Source of the DNA: Chitinophaga pinensis
GTDB taxonomy: Bacteria > Bacteroidota > Bacteroidia > UKL13-3
Length of the DNA stretch: 64,000 nt
Direction: 5' to 3'
NCBI GenBank assembly: GCA_945860865.1
Contig: CAMARW010000001.1
Location: 772,294 to 836,293, forward strand
In this document: one piece after another, positions 15,851 through 24,164 of the stretch
How positions within the stretch are numbered: the first letter of the stretch is position 1
How the letters are laid out: every line of letters starts with the position of its first letter
Translations under genes and position numbers: made by a program
Notes under the pieces: generated by a model
Database searches by the model: none
What the model saw: only the letters and a program-made list of their open reading frames with translations
What the model was told of the DNA's origin: nothing

Positions 15851-16589
15851 AAAAATTATTTCCTTTCTGCTATTCTTTTGGGTGAGTTTGGCGCTTATTG
15901 CCAAAGAAATTCCGGCCAAGCCCAATCCTCCAAGTTTGGTAAACGATTATGTAAACATTCTTAGTGCACCTCAAAATGCTGCCCTTGAGGCTAAACTTAA
16001 GGCATACAGTGATAGCACCTCCACACAAATTGCTGTGGTTATAGAACAAAGTTTGGAAGGCGACGATGATTTTGATTATAGTCAGCGTTTAGCAGAATCT
16101 TGGCAAATAGGGATGGCTGGTAAAAACAATGGCTTACTTATTTATATTGCCATTGGCGATAGGAAAATTAGAATTCAAAACGGTTATGGATTAGAAGGCA
16201 GCATTACCGATGCTTTTTCTAGAAGAATTATAGAAGAAATTATAAAGCCAAACTTTAAGCAGCAAGCTTATTACGAAGGACTAGAGCAAGCAACCACGCT
16301 TATTATGAAGAAGGCTTCGGGTGAGTTTGTAAATGAAGATTTTGGTAAAAAGAAAAAGAATAAAGGAGGCTCACTTAGTACCATTATAGTAATTATTGTT
16401 ATCGTTTTAATCTTTATCTTTTCGGGTAAAGGCGGCGGTAGAGGGGGCAGAGGCATTTTTATGGGTCCTACGCCATTTATGGGGACCTTTGGCAGTGGCG
16501 GATATAGCGGTGGAGGTGGCGGCGGCAGTAGTTTTGGCGGATTTGGCGGTGGTAGTTTTGGTGGTGGTGGCGCCGGCGGAAGCTGGTAG
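15843..16589 (+). CDS. TPM domain protein (YgcG-like) with Gly-rich tail
   Basis: A 248-residue protein. Signal peptide (residues 1-20), a periplasmic TPM domain (about 25-170) with LVNDYVNILS, NGLLIYIAIGDRKIRIQNGYGLEG and FSRRIIEEIIKP, one membrane helix (about 182-200, STIIVIIVIVLIFIF), then a Gly/Ser-rich cytoplasmic or exposed tail ending GGGGAGGSW. This layout is that of the YgcG family. ATG at 15843 is chosen because it gives the signal peptide; the frame is open nine codons further. It overlaps the previous TPM gene by 8 bp. Confidence 0.92.
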   Translation: MTKKIISFLLFFWVSLALIAKEIPAKPNPPSLVNDYVNILSAPQNAALEAKLKAYSDSTSTQIAVVIEQSLEGDDDFDYSQRLAESWQIGMAGKNNGLLIYIAIGDRKIRIQNGYGLEGSITDAFSRRIIEEIIKPNFKQQAYYEGLEQATTLIMKKASGEFVNEDFGKKKKNKGGSLSTIIVIIVIVLIFIFSGKGGGRGGRGIFMGPTPFMGTFGSGGYSGGGGGGSSFGGFGGGSFGGGGAGGSW

Positions 16590-16609
16590 ATTGCTATTCT
16601 AGTCTTAAC

Positions 16610-17899
16610 TTATTTCTTTAACGTATGGTAAGCCCTCAAAAATTCATTTGGGTTTAAACCGTATTGTTTTACGCGGCGGTGTTTGCCCAAATACAAGTAT
16701 TGCGGCAAACTGTTTACGCCTAATTTATTGCTTAATTCTTTGGTGCCAAATACTAGGTTATAATTGGGTAATGCCTCGCTATTAAAAATGCGCAACTCGT
16801 AGCTTTTGCCCACGTATAAAACACAAATAACCTTTAATTTATCGGGGTTTAACTGGGCAATTTGGCGCAATAACATCGTGTCGGAAACAAAGTTTTTAGA
16901 ACTTTTATTGCCAAAATATAGATAAACCTCTTTGCGCTTAAATTTGCTTATTTTAAATGAATTTCCCTTAACAGGGCTTAGCTTTACTTTGGGTACTTTT
17001 TTGCCTATGGCTATGCGGTTAAAGTTTACCTCCTCTTTACTTTCTTGAATATGAATAAATTTACCAGCAGGATCTGCCAAGATAATCTTGTAAAGCTTAT
17101 CATTTTTTTCGAAATAGGTATTTTGTCCATCTTTAGCAAAAGTTACATAGTGGAGCGGGTTGGTGGCATCTAAGATAGAATCTGTAGGGTTTACAAAAAG
17201 CACTTTATCTATGGCTGCATCATTGTATAAGCCATTAGCATTGGCATCCAATAAAGCTATTTTAAAACGCTCTTTCCCTAACATTACCATTCCTTCGCGG
17301 GCAATGTATCTTTGCTCGCGGTAGCAAAACTCATTGGCTATAGATATTCTGTCTTTGTAGGTCATGGCATAATATTCATCCATGTATTTCCTAAACTCAT
17401 ATTTTTGGCCATATGGCCGCGTTCTCGATAATAAGATTTTGATTCTTCCATCCTTATTTTGGGCATTCATAAGCTCCACTTCCAAAGGTTTTTCGTCAAA
17501 ATAGGGTAGACGGTAACTGCTATCGTCGCTAAAATCAAAGTTTTGGTTATGGTCTATATACAAAGTTGGATTCCTTTGGTAAGGGTCGCCCACCAAAACG
17601 CTCACATAGCCTGGGTTATAGTTATTTTTACTACCGCTAAAAAATAAATTTCCGTAAGCAAATTCTTTGTGTTTGCCCGTTTTTTTTATCCTAATAATTT
17701 GAACAGGTCGCGTTCCCTCAAAGTCCATAGAAAGTATGGTATCGCCTTTTACTTTAAATAGGGCAAGGGTAAGTTGGTATTTATCGAACCGATCGTCTTT
17801 GGCATATTGAGCAAGCGGCACCTCAATGGTGTTGTTATTTTGGGCTGAACCCGCCAATGCAAACAAAAAAAAGGCAGGTAAAAAGAAATAGTTCTTCAT
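16610..17899 (-). CDS. secreted protein with cysteine-less thioredoxin-like C-terminus
   Basis: A 429-residue protein with a signal peptide (cut after GSAQ). Residues about 20-305 are beta-rich with calcium-site-like stretches (DHNQNFDFSDD, DANANGLYND). Residues about 315-429 look like a TlpA/thioredoxin fold: a hydrophobic strand KEVYLYFG, then NKSSKNFVSD where CxxC would stand, and the LGVNSLPQYLYL loop with the cis-proline. With no CxxC it cannot be a thiol oxidoreductase, so the domain may bind something instead. Function unknown. TATTTTCG on the minus strand (17906-17913) lies 6 nt before the ATG. Confidence 0.75.
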   Translation of the reverse strand: MKNYFFLPAFFLFALAGSAQNNNTIEVPLAQYAKDDRFDKYQLTLALFKVKGDTILSMDFEGTRPVQIIRIKKTGKHKEFAYGNLFFSGSKNNYNPGYVSVLVGDPYQRNPTLYIDHNQNFDFSDDSSYRLPYFDEKPLEVELMNAQNKDGRIKILLSRTRPYGQKYEFRKYMDEYYAMTYKDRISIANEFCYREQRYIAREGMVMLGKERFKIALLDANANGLYNDAAIDKVLFVNPTDSILDATNPLHYVTFAKDGQNTYFEKNDKLYKIILADPAGKFIHIQESKEEVNFNRIAIGKKVPKVKLSPVKGNSFKISKFKRKEVYLYFGNKSSKNFVSDTMLLRQIAQLNPDKLKVICVLYVGKSYELRIFNSEALPNYNLVFGTKELSNKLGVNSLPQYLYLGKHRRVKQYGLNPNEFLRAYHTLKK

Positions 17900-17944
17900 A
17901 CCTGCCGAAAATACAAATATTTTGTGTTTTACAGATTTATTTTC

Positions 17945-18589
17945 TTAGTGTGAGCCCAAATACTTGGCTACACCTTCTGCGGTTGCGTTCATACCATCTT
18001 TACCTTTTTCCCAATTAGCAGGACAAACTTCTCCTTTTTCTTCGAAGAACTGTAAGGCATCTATAATTCTAATGGCTTCATCTATGCTTCTACCTAAAGG
18101 CATATCGTTTACCACCTGGTGACGAACAACACCTTCTTTGTCTATCAAGAAAAGACCACGGTAAGCCACGGCGCTTTCGCCATTATCACCAATCCACTCT
18201 AATTGCTCTTCATCGTTGTAGGTATATTTTCCGGCCAATACGCCGTAGTTGGTAGCGATAGTTTTATTTATATCGGCTACCAATGGGTAGGCAACACCTT
18301 GAATTCCGCCGTTGTCTTTGGGTGTATTTAACCAAGCCCAATGAGAGAACTTGCTATCTATAGAACAACCTACAACTTGTACATTTCTGTCTTCAAAATC
18401 TTTAATTCTTTCTTGGAAAGCAATAAGTTCTGTAGGACAAACAAATGTAAAATCTAATGGGTAAAAGAAGAACAATACATGCTTCTTGCCCTGGTAATCG
18501 CTTAATGAGAAATTTTCTTCAAATTCTCCACCGTTTACTACGGCATCTGCGCTAAAATGAGGCGCTTTTTTTCCTACTAACATGGTCAT
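17945..18589 (-). CDS. 2-Cys peroxiredoxin
   Basis: A 214-residue typical 2-Cys peroxiredoxin (AhpC/Prx1 group) that reduces H2O2 and organic peroxides in the cytoplasm. The peroxidatic cysteine is C51 in FTFVCPTE and the resolving cysteine C189 in GEVCPANW. The C-terminal tail continues past the resolving site, as in peroxide-sensitive Prx. ATG at 18589 is used; a second in-frame ATG two codons on is equally possible. A good promoter lies on the minus strand at 18705-18736, leaving a leader of about 110 nt. The electron donor is not encoded nearby. Confidence 0.93.
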   Translation of the reverse strand: MTMLVGKKAPHFSADAVVNGGEFEENFSLSDYQGKKHVLFFFYPLDFTFVCPTELIAFQERIKDFEDRNVQVVGCSIDSKFSHWAWLNTPKDNGGIQGVAYPLVADINKTIATNYGVLAGKYTYNDEEQLEWIGDNGESAVAYRGLFLIDKEGVVRHQVVNDMPLGRSIDEAIRIIDALQFFEEKGEVCPANWEKGKDGMNATAEGVAKYLGSH

Positions 18590-18704
18590 AATTTATTTAT
18601 TTTGTTTTAATTTTTTGGCTTTTGCCTGGTATACTTTTGAAAGTAATAATCTACTACTACATTCTATGCTCGATACTACTGATTTTATTGTGAGTAATAA
18701 GGTA

Positions 18705-18736
18705 CGAAAGTAAATCTAGCAGCTTTTAAATGCAAA
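18705..18736 (-). promoter_or_regulatory. peroxiredoxin promoter
   Basis: On the minus strand: TTTG (18733-18736), 20 nt, then TACTTTCG (18705-18712), a one-mismatch -7 box. The predicted leader to the peroxiredoxin ATG is about 110 nt. Confidence 0.5.
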
Positions 18737-18780
18737 TTTTTATTTACCTTGGATGCCTTTAATAGATAAAATAACATACC

Positions 18781-18960
18781 ATGGCTGTTTCGTCAACTGT
18801 ATGTGTTTTGGTTCAAACCCGATATGTTTTTGAAATAGAATCGCTGCTGGCTTTAGGGGCAGATTAAGTTATTCCCGAAAAATTTGAAACATCCATTGAA
18901 ATATTCTCCCGGGTATTAAACAATTACCTTAATCCTGTTGATGAAATTGAGCATATTAGC
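18781..18960 (+). pseudogene. remnant of a KefB-like cation:proton antiporter
   Basis: Read on the plus strand, about 60 codons give VLVQTRYVFEIESLLALGAD, a stop, then VIPEKFETSIEIFSRVL and NNYLNPVDEIEHI. This is the pattern of the end of the TrkA-N domain of KefB-type monovalent cation:proton antiporters (RTRYxxEIE...LGADEVIPEEFETSVEIFxRVL...YLxPxDEIE). The usual GAA after GAD is TAA here (18865-18867), and upstream of 18781 the frame is closed by stops, so only the fossil of the C-terminal part remains. It abuts the queA stop codon. Confidence 0.75.
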
Positions 18961-20179
18961 AATTTACATATAAAATACTGCTATCACCAAAGCTCAAAAA
19001 TCGGTAGTTATTATCTAATGCATGTTGGTAAACAGCTTTCCAATTATCTCCAATAAGCGCAGCAACCAGAAGCAATAAAGTACTTTGCGGTTGGTGGAAA
19101 TTGGTTATAATAGCCTTGGGCGTTCTTAGCTTGTAGCCCGGCGCAATCAATAATTGGGTTGAACCAAATAAAATCTTCTGCGGCTGCTTTTCTAAATATT
19201 TTATTAGCGCCAGAAAAGCATCTTCGCAAGAGATATCTTGTTTTAATTCGTAGGGTTCCCACTGGTTTAGTTTAAAATGGTAGGCATCTTCACAATCCAA
19301 AATGATTTTCACACCGTACCAATATAAACTCTCTAAACTTCTGAGCGAGGTAGTGCCAACCGGAACAATATCTTTCTTTTGTACCAAAGCTTCATGCAAT
19401 GCAATGAGCGCAACTAAATCCATTTCTATATGCTCACGGTGCATTTCATGGTCTGCCATTTGAGCCGCTTTAACAGGTAAAAACGTGCCCGCACCTACAT
19501 GCAAAGTAAGCTCTGTGCCTCCAATGGCATTTTGCTGCAAAGCATCAAACGTGCGCTGTGTAAAATGCAATCCTGCCGTAGGCGCAGCTACCGAACCATC
19601 TGTTTTAGCATAGGTTGTTTGGTATTGCGTTTCGTCTTTTTTTTCTGCCTCTCGGTTCAAATAAGGAGGTATGGGCAGTTTTCCGCTTGCGCTTAATATG
19701 TCGCCAAAAAAAATAGCATCTTGGTTCCAAGTAAACCTAATGTGAGCAAATTGTCCCTCTAGCGATAGCAATGTTGCGCAAAGTTCAAAGGTTAATCCGT
19801 TTACTTCAACTGGCTGAACCAATACGCCCGATTTCCAGCGCTTGGCATTGCCCAGCATACATTTCCACTCGCTTACACCCCCTTTGCCAAAAGCTAATGG
19901 GTAGTTTCCATCCTTGGGTTCAAGACAGAATAGCTCTATTTTGGCCCCGGTTTCTTTATTAAAATTTAAACGCGCATGAACCACTTTGGTGTTATTAAAA
20001 ACCAAGTGCGTGTTTTTAGATAGCAAGTTTGGGAGTTCGGCAAAAATATGATCGCTTATTTCCCCGTTTTTAAAATGAAGCAACTTGCTTTCGTCTCTGT
20101 TTTCGAGCGGGTACTTAGCTATCTTTTCTGCAGAAAGGTTATAGGTGAAATCAAGGATGGATATAGATTTTGGGTGCAT
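18956..20179 (-). CDS. queA: tRNA preQ1(34) S-adenosylmethionine ribosyltransferase-isomerase
   Basis: QueA transfers the ribosyl part of S-adenosylmethionine to preQ1 in tRNA to make epoxyqueuosine. At 407 residues it has the Bacteroidota length. Visible blocks are KIAKYPLENRDESKLL, HLVFNNTKVVHARL, APTAGLHFT, LHVGAGTFLPVKA, HEMHREHIEM, VGTTSLRSLESL and the end FHQPQSTLLLLVAALIG with YRFLSFGDSS. It follows the enoyl-CoA hydratase gene by 18 bp on the same strand. No preQ1 riboswitch is seen. The C-terminus is intact although a pseudogene abuts it. Confidence 0.95.
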   Translation of the reverse strand: MHPKSISILDFTYNLSAEKIAKYPLENRDESKLLHFKNGEISDHIFAELPNLLSKNTHLVFNNTKVVHARLNFNKETGAKIELFCLEPKDGNYPLAFGKGGVSEWKCMLGNAKRWKSGVLVQPVEVNGLTFELCATLLSLEGQFAHIRFTWNQDAIFFGDILSASGKLPIPPYLNREAEKKDETQYQTTYAKTDGSVAAPTAGLHFTQRTFDALQQNAIGGTELTLHVGAGTFLPVKAAQMADHEMHREHIEMDLVALIALHEALVQKKDIVPVGTTSLRSLESLYWYGVKIILDCEDAYHFKLNQWEPYELKQDISCEDAFLALIKYLEKQPQKILFGSTQLLIAPGYKLRTPKAIITNFHQPQSTLLLLVAALIGDNWKAVYQHALDNNYRFLSFGDSSILYVNC

Positions 20180-20197
20180 AAAAACTATTCAGAATAA

Positions 20198-20977
20198 TTA
20201 ATTGCCTTTAAAATCAGGTCTTCTTTTTTCAACAAAAGCACTCATGCCTTCTTTTTGGTCGTTGCTAGCAAAAGTCATGTAGAAGTTTTTACGCTCAAAA
20301 AACAGTCCTTCTTGCAGTCCAGATTCAAAAGCTTTGTTTACACTTTCCTTGGCCAATCTAATGGCAATTGGACTCATTAATGCAATTTCTTTAGCTAGTT
20401 TTACGGCTTCATCTAAATACAGTTCTTCTGGAACTACACGGTTTACCAAACCCATATTTTTGGCTTCTTCTGCGCCAATAAACTTGCCGGTAAGTACCAT
20501 TTCCATGGCATTTACTTTGCCCACAGCGCGGGTTAATCGTTGGGTGCCACCGGCGCCGGGCATAATACCTATTTTTATTTCGGGCTGACCAAATTTAGCG
20601 GTTTCAGAGGCAATAATCATGTCGCAGGTCATGGCTAACTCGCAACCACCACCCAAAGCAAATCCCGAAACGGCTGCAATTATTGGTTTTTTGGTTTTTC
20701 TAATTTGGTCCCAAGTTTCAAATTGGTCTATTTTCAATAAATCTATTGGGCCTTTACTTTCCATTTGTTTGATATCGGCACCAGCTGCAAAGGCTTGTTG
20801 GTTGCCAGTAATAATGATGCATCTCACTTCATCTTGTTCATCGAGCTGAGCCAAAGCTTTCTTTAACTCGAGCATTAATTGGAGGTTTAGCGCATTAAGT
20901 TCTTTGGGTCTGTTTAATTGAACAAGGGCAATATGAGGTGCGTAAGCAGCTTGCACAAGGATAAATTCAAATTCCAT
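20198..20977 (-). CDS. enoyl-CoA hydratase/isomerase family protein
   Basis: A 259-residue crotonase-fold protein, most likely hydrating short-chain enoyl-CoA in beta-oxidation or butanoate metabolism. The oxyanion-hole parts are AFAAGADIKQM (about residues 63-73) and SGFALGGGCELAMTCD (about 103-118); the catalytic glutamates are in GGGCELA and GQPEIKIGIMPGAGGTQRL. Both glutamates are present, which favours hydratase over isomerase. ATG at 20977 is preferred over the TTG at 20998. It is upstream of queA on the same strand. Confidence 0.92.
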   Translation of the reverse strand: MEFEFILVQAAYAPHIALVQLNRPKELNALNLQLMLELKKALAQLDEQDEVRCIIITGNQQAFAAGADIKQMESKGPIDLLKIDQFETWDQIRKTKKPIIAAVSGFALGGGCELAMTCDMIIASETAKFGQPEIKIGIMPGAGGTQRLTRAVGKVNAMEMVLTGKFIGAEEAKNMGLVNRVVPEELYLDEAVKLAKEIALMSPIAIRLAKESVNKAFESGLQEGLFFERKNFYMTFASNDQKEGMSAFVEKRRPDFKGN

Positions 20978-21170
20978 GGTTAGTTTAATTTTAAGCAAAG
21001 CAAATTAATTTTAGCTCAACTGCCAAGTTCTCAAAATAATTAACCATATTGCAGCCCCGTTTCTAGGGTAGGCTTATAGATATTTTATTGAAAATAAAGC
21101 GTTTAATAATTCTCTGGTGTTTTTAAAATTGTACTATTTTAAAAATACTTGGAAAACTTTTTTAAAACTA

Positions 21171-21200
21171 TTGTTTTTTATTAAAAAAGCCTCATATTTG
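21171..21200 (+). promoter_or_regulatory. promoter of the rpmB operon
   Basis: TTG (21171-21173), 19 nt, then CATATTTG (21193-21200), a one-mismatch -7 box, placed 26 nt before the rpmB ATG. The surrounding A/T tracts are typical of strong promoters. Confidence 0.55.
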
Positions 21201-21226
21201 CAGTCCTTTTTGAAGAAAATATTGTC

Positions 21227-21457
21227 ATGAGAGTATGTGATTTAACCGGTAAGCGCCCAATGGTGGGTAATAATGTGTCTCACTCAAACCGTAAGACTAA
21301 ACGTCGCTTTTACCCAAATTTGCAGGAGAAGAAGTTCTTCATACCTGAAGAAGACCGCTGGATAACCTTGAAGGTTTCAACCAAAGCGATCAAAACCATT
21401 AATAAGAGAGGCATCACTGCCGTTTTAAACGAATATATCCGTAACGGTAAAATTTAA
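21227..21457 (+). CDS. rpmB: 50S ribosomal protein L28
   Basis: A 76-residue bL28 of the large subunit. It begins MRVCDLTGKRPMVGNNVSHSN, with the family's KTKRRFYPNLQ and the basic core, and has the usual Bacteroidota length. First gene of rpmB-rpmG-DUF4295, ended by a terminator before ftsY. The order rpmB-rpmG is normal for the phylum. Confidence 0.97.
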   Translation: MRVCDLTGKRPMVGNNVSHSNRKTKRRFYPNLQEKKFFIPEEDRWITLKVSTKAIKTINKRGITAVLNEYIRNGKI

Positions 21458-21470
21458 GGAGAAATAAGTA

Positions 21471-21653
21471 ATGGCAAGAAAAGGCAATAGAGTACAGGTA
21501 ATATTAGAGTGTACTGAACATAAAACTTCAGGTTTGGCAGGTACTTCCAGATACATCACTACCAAAAATCGCAAGAATACAACGGAACGTATTGAATTAA
21601 AAAAATACAATCCTATCATGAAGCGCGTAACTGTTCACAAAGAAATTAAATAA
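21471..21653 (+). CDS. rpmG: 50S ribosomal protein L33
   Basis: A 60-residue bL33 ([41 protein letters not shown]). It is the C- form: only one cysteine, no zinc ribbon, which means it does not depend on zinc. The gap of 13 bp from rpmB contains AAGGAGAA placed 6 nt before the ATG, a real Shine-Dalgarno-like site, uncommon in this genome. Confidence 0.97.
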   Translation: MARKGNRVQVILECTEHKTSGLAGTSRYITTKNRKNTTERIELKKYNPIMKRVTVHKEIK

Positions 21654-21660
21654 TTAAGTC

Positions 21661-21813
21661 ATGGCTAAGAAAGTAGTTGCAACATTAAAAACCGCTGGAG
21701 CAGGTAAAGATTTTGCTAAGGCATACAGAGCTGTTAAAACAGCCAAAGGTTCTTATTCGTTTAAATCAGAGATTATTCCAAACGATGAAGTGAAAACTCA
21801 CTTCAAGAAATAA
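21661..21813 (+). CDS. DUF4295 family protein (probable ribosomal protein bL38)
   Basis: A 50-residue, very basic protein (MAKKVVATLKTAGAGKDFAK... ends DEVKTHFKK) starting 7 bp after rpmG. It is the DUF4295 family, restricted to Bacteroidota and always next to rpmG. I recall that the Flavobacterium johnsoniae ribosome structure revealed a novel large-subunit protein, bL38; I think it is this family but cannot check. The short length makes it easy to miss. The operon ends after it with an intrinsic terminator. Confidence 0.9.
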   Translation: MAKKVVATLKTAGAGKDFAKAYRAVKTAKGSYSFKSEIIPNDEVKTHFKK

Positions 21814-21837
21814 TATTTTGAATTTACACATTCAATT

Positions 21838-21868
21838 AAGCATTCTGTTCTTGCAGAGTGCTTTTTTT
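21838..21868 (+). terminator. intrinsic terminator of the rpmB-rpmG-DUF4295 operon
   Basis: AAGCATTCTG / CAGAGTGCTT form a 10-bp stem (one G-T pair) with loop ttcttg, followed by seven T. ftsY begins 22 nt further on, so it needs read-through or its own promoter. Confidence 0.8.
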
Positions 21869-21890
21869 GTTTAATACTAACAGTAAAATC

Positions 21891-22847
21891 ATGGGTATTT
21901 TTAATTTTTTTAGCAAAGAAAAAAAAGACAAGCTCGACCAAGGTTTAGAAAAAACTAAAAGTAGTTTGTTTGATAAATTAAGTAAAGCTATAGTTGGCAA
22001 AAGCACTGTAAACGATGCCTTCTTGGATGATTTGGAAGAAATTTTAGTAAGCAGTGATGTGGGAATTGAAACTACGCTAAAAATAATAGAACGCCTGCAA
22101 AAGCGTGTAGCCATTGATAAATATATAAATATTTCTGATCTTAACACACTACTCAAAGAAGAGGTTAGTAAGTTGTTGGAGGAAAATAAATCGGATATTC
22201 CCATTGATTTTAATGATTTAAAAGGGGTAAAACCTTATGTTGTAATGGTTGTTGGCGTAAATGGTGTGGGTAAAACAACTACCATAGGCAAAATGGCCAA
22301 CCAATATAAAAAGGCTGGCAAAAAAGTGGTTCTTGGAGCTGCTGATACTTTTAGAGCCGCCGCTGTTGAGCAGCTTAAAATTTGGGGAACCCGTAATGAT
22401 GTGCCTGTTATTTCACATGGCATGAATACAGACCCTGCCTCGGTGGCGTTTGATACCGTTCAGAAAGCAATAGAAATGGATGCTGATGTGGTAATTATTG
22501 ACACTGCGGGTAGGCTCCATAATAAAATTGGTTTAATGGATGAGCTTAGTAAAATAAGAAGAGTGATGCAAAAAGTAATTCCAACCGCACCCAATGAGGT
22601 GCTTCTGGTCTTAGATGCCAGCACCGGCCAAAATGCTTTTGAGCAAGCTAAGCATTTTACAGCAGCAACAGAGGTAAATGCCCTTGCCCTTACCAAGTTG
22701 GATGGAACCGCTAAGGGAGGCGTGGTAATTGGTGTGGCCGATCAGTTTAAAATTCCAGTGAAGTATATTGGTGTAGGCGAAGGCATAGATGATTTGCAGT
22801 TATTTGACAAACAAGAATTTGTAGATTCTTTATTTAAAAGTGAATAG
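21891..22847 (+). CDS. ftsY: signal recognition particle receptor FtsY
   Basis: A 318-residue SRP receptor GTPase that docks ribosome-SRP complexes at the membrane. It has a short N-terminus (MGIFNFFSKEKKDKL, an amphipathic membrane-binding helix, no long acidic A domain), the N domain helices, then the G domain: G1 GVNGVGKTTTIGKMA, DTFRAAAVEQL, DTAGRLH and TKLDGTAKGG. The frame is open from 21858, but ATG 21891 gives the normal start. rimO follows with 2 bp between. Confidence 0.96.
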   Translation: MGIFNFFSKEKKDKLDQGLEKTKSSLFDKLSKAIVGKSTVNDAFLDDLEEILVSSDVGIETTLKIIERLQKRVAIDKYINISDLNTLLKEEVSKLLEENKSDIPIDFNDLKGVKPYVVMVVGVNGVGKTTTIGKMANQYKKAGKKVVLGAADTFRAAAVEQLKIWGTRNDVPVISHGMNTDPASVAFDTVQKAIEMDADVVIIDTAGRLHNKIGLMDELSKIRRVMQKVIPTAPNEVLLVLDASTGQNAFEQAKHFTAATEVNALALTKLDGTAKGGVVIGVADQFKIPVKYIGVGEGIDDLQLFDKQEFVDSLFKSE

Positions 22848-22849
22848 TA

Positions 22850-24163
22850 TTGAAAACTAAAACATTAAGAAAAGATAAGGTAAATATTATAACCTTAGGC
22901 TGTTCAAAAAATATTGTAGACAGCGAGGAGTTATATAGCCAGTTAAAGGCTAATAATTTTGTGGTAGAGCATGAGTCGGATCAAGATGATGCCAATATTG
23001 TTATTATAAACACCTGTGGTTTTATTGATAATGCCAAAGAGGAAAGTATTAATACCATAGTGCGCTGGGCCGAGGCAAAACAGGCAGGTGAAATTGAAAA
23101 ATTATACGTTACGGGCTGTCTCTCGCAGCGCTATATGCCCGATTTGCAGAAAGAAATTCCGGAAGTAGACCAGTATTTTGGCACTACGCATTTGCCACAA
23201 TTACTACAAACCCTTGGGGCAGATTACATGCATGAGCTTATAGGTGAGCGTTTAACTACCACGCCTGCTCATTATGCTTATCTTAAAATTTCGGAAGGTT
23301 GCGATAGGCCTTGCTCTTTCTGCGCTATTCCTATTATGCGTGGTAAACATGTTTCGAAATCTTTTGAACAAATTGAAGCAGAAGTAAAAGGTTTAGTAAA
23401 AAACGGCACAAAGGAAATTTTACTCATTGCACAAGACAGTACTTTTTATGGCCTCGATTTATATGGAGAGCGTAAATTGGCAGAATTATTAAGGCGAATT
23501 TCAGACATTCCGGGTGTAGAATGGATACGTTTACACTATGCTTACCCATCTCAATTCCCATTAGATGCGCTAGAAGTAATGGCTGAACGCGATAATATTT
23601 GCAAATACATTGATATTCCGTTGCAACATGTGAGCGATAGCATGCTCAAAATTATGCGTAGAGGTATTACCAGCCAACGTACCGAAGAATTGGTTCAAAC
23701 CATTAGAGAAAAAGTGCCAGGTATTGCCATACGTACTACTTTAATTGCCGGCCACCCTGGCGAAACCGAGCAGGATTTTAAGGATTTATGCGATTTTGTA
23801 TTGCGCAATAAATTTGATCGCTTAGGTATTTTCACCTACTCTCATGAGGAAGGAACCCATGCTGGTACCTTAGACGATGATGTGCCACAAGAAGTTAAGG
23901 AAGAACGTGCAGCCATTGTAATGGAATTGCAGCAAGAAATTAGCACGCAAATAAATAAAACGCGCATTGGCAAAACACTCAAAGTTTTGTTTGATAGAAA
24001 AGAAGGGGGCTATTACATTGGCCGAACCGAATTTGATAGTCCGGAAGTAGACAATGAGGTTTTGGTTTCTGCCAAAGATAATTATGTGCGCATAGGTGAT
24101 TTTGCCAATGTGCTAATTGAATCTTCAGAAGATTTTGATTTGTATGGGAAGATTGTAAAATAG
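22850..24163 (+). CDS. rimO: ribosomal protein S12 methylthiotransferase RimO
   Basis: A radical-SAM enzyme that adds a methylthio group to an Asp of ribosomal protein S12 (its target rpsL is also in this window, at 57058). 437 residues. The N-terminal MTTase domain has the [4Fe-4S] cysteines C18, C56 and C90; the radical-SAM cluster is C151, C155 and C158 (GCDRPCSFCA); a C-terminal TRAM domain follows (about 375-437). Start is TTG, two bases after ftsY. bshC begins 1 bp after its stop, so ftsY-rimO-bshC form one transcript. Confidence 0.96.
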   Translation: MKTKTLRKDKVNIITLGCSKNIVDSEELYSQLKANNFVVEHESDQDDANIVIINTCGFIDNAKEESINTIVRWAEAKQAGEIEKLYVTGCLSQRYMPDLQKEIPEVDQYFGTTHLPQLLQTLGADYMHELIGERLTTTPAHYAYLKISEGCDRPCSFCAIPIMRGKHVSKSFEQIEAEVKGLVKNGTKEILLIAQDSTFYGLDLYGERKLAELLRRISDIPGVEWIRLHYAYPSQFPLDALEVMAERDNICKYIDIPLQHVSDSMLKIMRRGITSQRTEELVQTIREKVPGIAIRTTLIAGHPGETEQDFKDLCDFVLRNKFDRLGIFTYSHEEGTHAGTLDDDVPQEVKEERAAIVMELQQEISTQINKTRIGKTLKVLFDRKEGGYYIGRTEFDSPEVDNEVLVSAKDNYVRIGDFANVLIESSEDFDLYGKIVK

Positions 24164-24164
24164 A

